In this document: piece after piece, positions 60,261-64,000 of the stretch | Numbering within the stretch: the stretch's first letter is position 1 | How the letters are laid out: every line of letters begins with the position of its first letter | Source: Spirometra erinaceieuropaei | Lineage: Eukaryota; Platyhelminthes; Cestoda; Diphyllobothriidea; Diphyllobothriidae | Assembly: GCA_902702965.1 (NCBI GenBank) | Contig: CACRXP010000621.1 | Coordinates: 184,573-248,572 of the forward strand | Direction: 5' to 3' | DNA length: 64,000 nt | The notes under the pieces: generated by a model | The model's database searches: none | What the model saw: only the letters and a program-made list of their open reading frames with translations | What the model was told of the DNA's origin: nothing | Program-made: the position numbers and the translations under genes

Positions 60261-62269
60261 AGAGCCTAGGGTCCATTTCGTCGGATTAACCGCCAATACC
60301 GCGCAGCGAAAGCGTGTTTTTTTTCGTGCAGACAATGGCAACAGCTTGATAAATCATCTTTATGCTGAATATTTGGTCAAAAGAGCCTAATCCCGAGCAC
60401 GGCTGAATCGGACCAACTTTTGCTATTTTCTGTTAGTAGACCGGCGTTGGCGTCCGTCTGTAATATGCAGGATGAATCACGGTAAAGTGGAACACAGCAT
60501 CATAGATCAACAATAGTTTAGTTCGTATATGAAGCCAAAGGCTAACAACACGTAACTGAACACTTGTAAATGCTTCGGTACCAAATCATCAGGCTCAAAA
60601 CCCAGGCCAAGTGCGTCAGTCGAACCACATTAAAATACATGCATTTATTTGTGCAACTTGGCTCAAAAAGACTTACAAACCAGGCCGTGGACTTCAGCCA
60701 AAGCATTTTACTCAATGCAAATGCCTTTTAGCTAAATACAAAATTAGAAAGGATTATGAAATCAAAGAATGTAAGTTTTAAACTCACATATGGCTTGCAA
60801 AGGGTGACATTTACCAAAAACACAAAAGCATGACCGCGGAGTGCATGACAATGTAAAAAATAACTATATGATACGGCACAGGTCGGGCACCATTTTAAAA
60901 CAGCCCCTCCATTCGCACGGGTTAAATATTCTACAAACAAAACGGTCATATGTCACAGGAGGCAGTCAATGGTTAAATCTTCAGGAGATTTTCCGAAAAT
61001 GCTATACATGAATTTCAGTCAAATTTTCGTCGCCATCTTCTGTTTATCAAGCTGGATGAAGAATGTCACCTGTTAACAATTGTACTGAGAGTTGTAAAAC
61101 TTAAAAAAATATCGACATATTTCTCCTGGTGCCTATGACACTGACTGCAACGGCTCTACACTGAATCTCAAGCCACTACGAGACAAGCAGACCCAGTAGA
61201 CCGGTCGAATGAACGTTATTCTTGATTGTAACCCGAATGAGCACTAGACTTAACAAAATTCGGTGGCTAGCGAACTTCAGGTTTTGACTCCAACGAGACG
61301 AAACCTGGTCTATGAAGGACCGGCTGAGAATGGGTAATAAGTTAGAAACTGATATCTTGGTCTCCTTTGGCTGTGTCGAAAGCCCTTTCAAAATCTACAT
61401 CAAATTAGAGAGTCCCATTGCGTACGCAGCAAATTCTGTGCACGTAAAGGATTTTTCGGGTGAAACAAATGCTGGCATTCTGGGGATAGAGGGGTTCCTT
61501 AGGTGCCAACACGCCTTTAGGCGCCAGTTAATGCATTTTAGGGATTGAGGCACTTAGTCGGCAGCTCCGTTAGATGATTTTTTAGTTTGTGTTAGTCAAA
61601 ACGTTCAAGGTTAGATAACCTGTGAAAGACATTTCCTTATCGCAAGGTTAGCCGACGTTATTTTTGAGTCATGTTTGTGGTCCTACCTTTGCAAATGATG
61701 GCCTTGGTATTCGAAACATGCGACCACTGTTTTTATGGCGATATGGATACTAAAATGATTTGTTTGAAGGTCCATCTCCCGAACGCAAAAGGTAGATGGA
61801 GTATTTATTGTAAAATAATTTTCTAATTAAAACCGCACCTTCTTGACTGTCATTAATATCCTGATCAGCTTTCCGTATCGCTTATCGTAAATCCGCTGTA
61901 TAAGAATAGCCGATGTTGGTAGATTGGTCCTATTCTAAGCCGGTCGCATGTGTTGCGATACCGAAAGACTAAGGGAAAGAGATTTGACAGAACATTCTTT
62001 AGAGAATCATCATAGCTACATCAAGTAAGGCCTCTGTATATATATGCCTACATTAAGTAACCTAAAATCGTCTTTAAACAACTCTTCGAGTCTGACTCGT
62101 ATAAAATCACTGCAGTATTCAGTTTCTTGTGTAATCTCACAAGTCTTCATTTTTATGGCAACACATGGGCCATCTGCATAACAAATTCAACTTGTTTCAG
62201 TGTTCAACACATATTGACCAGTTCAGCTATCTGTCTACCTTGTAGCAAAGTCGTTGAGCTCCTCTTATC
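60261..62269. other. AT-rich stretch without a supported gene
   Basis: Overlapping frames near 61176-61548 on both strands lack domains and splice support. Nothing else stands out. Confidence 0.35.
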
Positions 62270-62626
62270 ATGTTGAAGTTACTGCTGACTTTACTTAAGA
62301 GAGGTAGAGTAAATTTGCAAGGCAACGGAATGCCATTTTGACTGCTCTGTAGATTTGAGATTATCTATGAGCCCTTAGGTCCTGTGGTTTTGGTCCTGTG
62401 GACTTCAAGATACGCTAAAAATTATCTTGGTCCTGTGGTTTCCATAGCAATATGGAAAAGCGATGAAAGGCAATATTGCCGTTCAGGCTCACCTAAAGGT
62501 CCCATTTCGTTCGACGAAGTGCGTGAAAATACACAATGCCATGCTACAGCCTACAACTCAGATATTTCAGATGTGGACCCACATAGGAATTGCAAACTAT
62601 GGTCGTCCGAAGCAGGTCTAACCTAG
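62270..62626 (+). CDS. Candidate two-exon gene with a signal-peptide-like start
   Basis: Model: exon 1 62270-62303 (MLKLLLTLLKR, phase 1 at AGA G|GTAGAG), a 75-base intron, then exon 2 from 62379 after 'atctatgagcccttag' in phase 1, to TAG at 62624-62626; 93 residues. Exon 2 contains VVLVLWTSRY, GPVVSIAIWKSD, SFDEVRENTQCHATAYN and three cysteines, with an FN3-like strand pattern. A weak donor, GCA G|GTCTAA at 62616, would make exon 2 237 bases and symmetric in phase like the exons of the secreted family. The start is short for a signal peptide and the splice sites are not strong. 'ggtcctgtgg' occurs three times at 62378-62440, so part of the frame may be a local repeat. Confidence 0.3.
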
Positions 62627-64000
62627 TAGCAAGTTACAATTCCAAGCTGTTTATCCGTAATTTGTTTATTGTGTGAAATTTGTTCCTGCTGCACAACATA
62701 AGGACATAAAAACTGTCTGTCCAGAATGAGCGAGTGGGCGCAGTTTGAACTTCTTGGTATTCAATCGACGAAGTAGAAATCACACCGCACTGATATGCGC
62801 ATGTACACCTTGACAATGATGGCTTTCTCCGAAAATGGATTTTGCAGGCCTTGACAAATTAAGCGGTAGATATAAACACATTGTCTCTGCATGGCTCAAC
62901 AATTAGAACGAGACTACTCTTTTGTAAGAATGAAGGGTGGCATATTGAGCATTACGTCCAGGTCCATATATTAGAGTATTTGCCAACGTTCTTATTATTC
63001 TATTCGTATCAGCATATCAACTGTGTTCGTCTTGCGATGTTGATCGTAGTTTGTGTTATTTGTTTAAAATACAGCTAAATTTGCCCTCGCTGTCTTGCCA
63101 ACATTCCCTTTGGTTCTTCTGAAGTGGACACATGGGACACATGCCCAAACTCGCGTAGGGCCTGATGTTTGTATTATTGTGCATTGGGCATCGATTCATT
63201 TTCTGTCGCAGATCTTACGACTTCGCCTAATATCTGTCTGCTTTTTATCTAAATGTATCCAATTTGCTCTTAGAATTTAACATCTAAAATACTGTCTGTA
63301 TTCCTGTAAAGGACAAATGCATATAGTACATTATATTAGACAAATTCAAATACCACGGGTTTGCATTGTCAAAAATGATTGCCAACTCTGCTTCTGTGTC
63401 TATAAGATGACAGGAGACATGCGGTAGGTTTTGCTGTTTGGCGATTAAACAAAACACTGGGAGCCATAATACACCAATCAAGTCGCTGCAAGTATCTTGT
63501 TTGGTTTGGCATTACCTGTCTGTAGTACTCGAAGCACGTGATGAATAGAGCATTATAAATGCCGACTGAGAATTGTGGAATTTTGTTACCCAAAGGTCCA
63601 CCTAAATATGGGCATATATTTTGGTTTCATGCTTGAAATATACTATCTCATTTCAATGACTTTTCCCTTTACGTTGAGTTGCGGTTGGAAATGGCTCAAT
63701 TGTAAGTGATTTTAATCGATTGAATATGTGTATGTGCATACCTAACCTGCTGTTTGGGAGATTTAAGCCTCACTGAAACCGCAATACGTATAATAAATGC
63801 CCGAGTACGTACTCAATAATTTCAAGTCAGTAAGACCTCTGCACATGATTTATAACTGTTTTGCGAACAAAGTCGCCACATGTGTTCAGCAGTGGTAAAT
63901 TTGTTGTTTTTGGAAATTATAGCACATAACAATTTAATTTCGCCTTTAACTCATGAATTGATTTACAGTCAAACGACCTAAAAAAATCAATTACTAAAAC
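62627..64000. other. AT-rich stretch to the window end
   Basis: Only short frames without recognised domains (for example 62881-63078 plus and 63369-63593 minus). Confidence 0.35.

Noticed and set aside
1..64000. CRISPR array, prophage or bacterial operon
   Set aside because: No regularly spaced short repeats with unique spacers, no dense same-strand genes and no ribosome-binding-site pattern; the sequence is eukaryotic.

Overview
The window reads as one piece of a repeat-rich, AT-rich flatworm genome, most probably a diphyllobothriidean tapeworm (Spirometra, Dibothriocephalus or Schistocephalus type). The clues are several families of Penelope-like retroelements (PLEs) with GIY-YIG endonuclease ends, a degenerate CPHC-type zinc-finger repeat unit, a tRNA-headed SINE ending in a 'gtcattccagtctttcttgtctt'-type tail, and small genes with short exons. 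The organism call is inference from family recognition by memory; no search was run. There is no bacterial gene organisation, and most long open frames are parts of decayed repeats.

Host-like genes. The best non-repeat signal is a set of small three-exon genes for secreted proteins. Two lie on the minus strand at 4106-5360 and 33441-34621. Each has a signal-peptide exon ending in phase 1, a central exon of exactly 216 bases bounded by phase-1 introns, the same CTACGG|GTAAGC-type donor, and a short last exon. The two central exons align in frame without gaps, with matching cysteines and a shared N-[ST]-T-G end. A plus-strand gene model at 16261-17755 has the same plan but a more diverged middle exon. 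Weaker candidates are at 12238-12592 (minus) and 62270-62626 (plus). The layout (signal peptide, one small beta-rich domain per exon, about 120-156 residues) resembles the taeniid oncosphere antigen genes; that is an analogy, not proven homology.

Repeat architecture. PLE coding remnants lie at 7060-7440 (+), 14361-15780 (+), 24223-24990 (-), 29040-29416 (+), 42190-44390 (-) and 54700-55418 (-). Three of these are tied to large inverted repeats. The 7 kb PLE end runs into a palindrome centred near 9257. The 42-44 kb and 54-55 kb PLEs are each followed, downstream in their own direction, by an arm of about 2 kb, a core of about 1 kb and an inverted copy of the arm, in the same order in both loci. 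The 29 kb PLE end is bracketed by inverted repeats of about 155 bp. A CR1/RTE-like LINE fragment (56950-57780), SINEs (0.9-1.3, 11.8, 22.7 and 50.3 kb), a zinc-finger unit between direct repeats (25.6-27.7 kb) and a hairpin repeat beside an assembly gap (27.8-28.4 kb) fill most of the rest.

All PLE and LINE copies seen are broken by stops, frameshifts or lost catalytic residues, so nothing here looks autonomously mobile. Long stretches (1.3-4.1, 17.8-22.7, 30.6-33.4, 44.4-48.2 and 60.3-62.2 kb) show only AT-rich sequence without convincing coding signal. Two runs of N (28416-28808 and 57825-57940) are assembly gaps. Repeat boundaries and similarities were judged by eye and are approximate.
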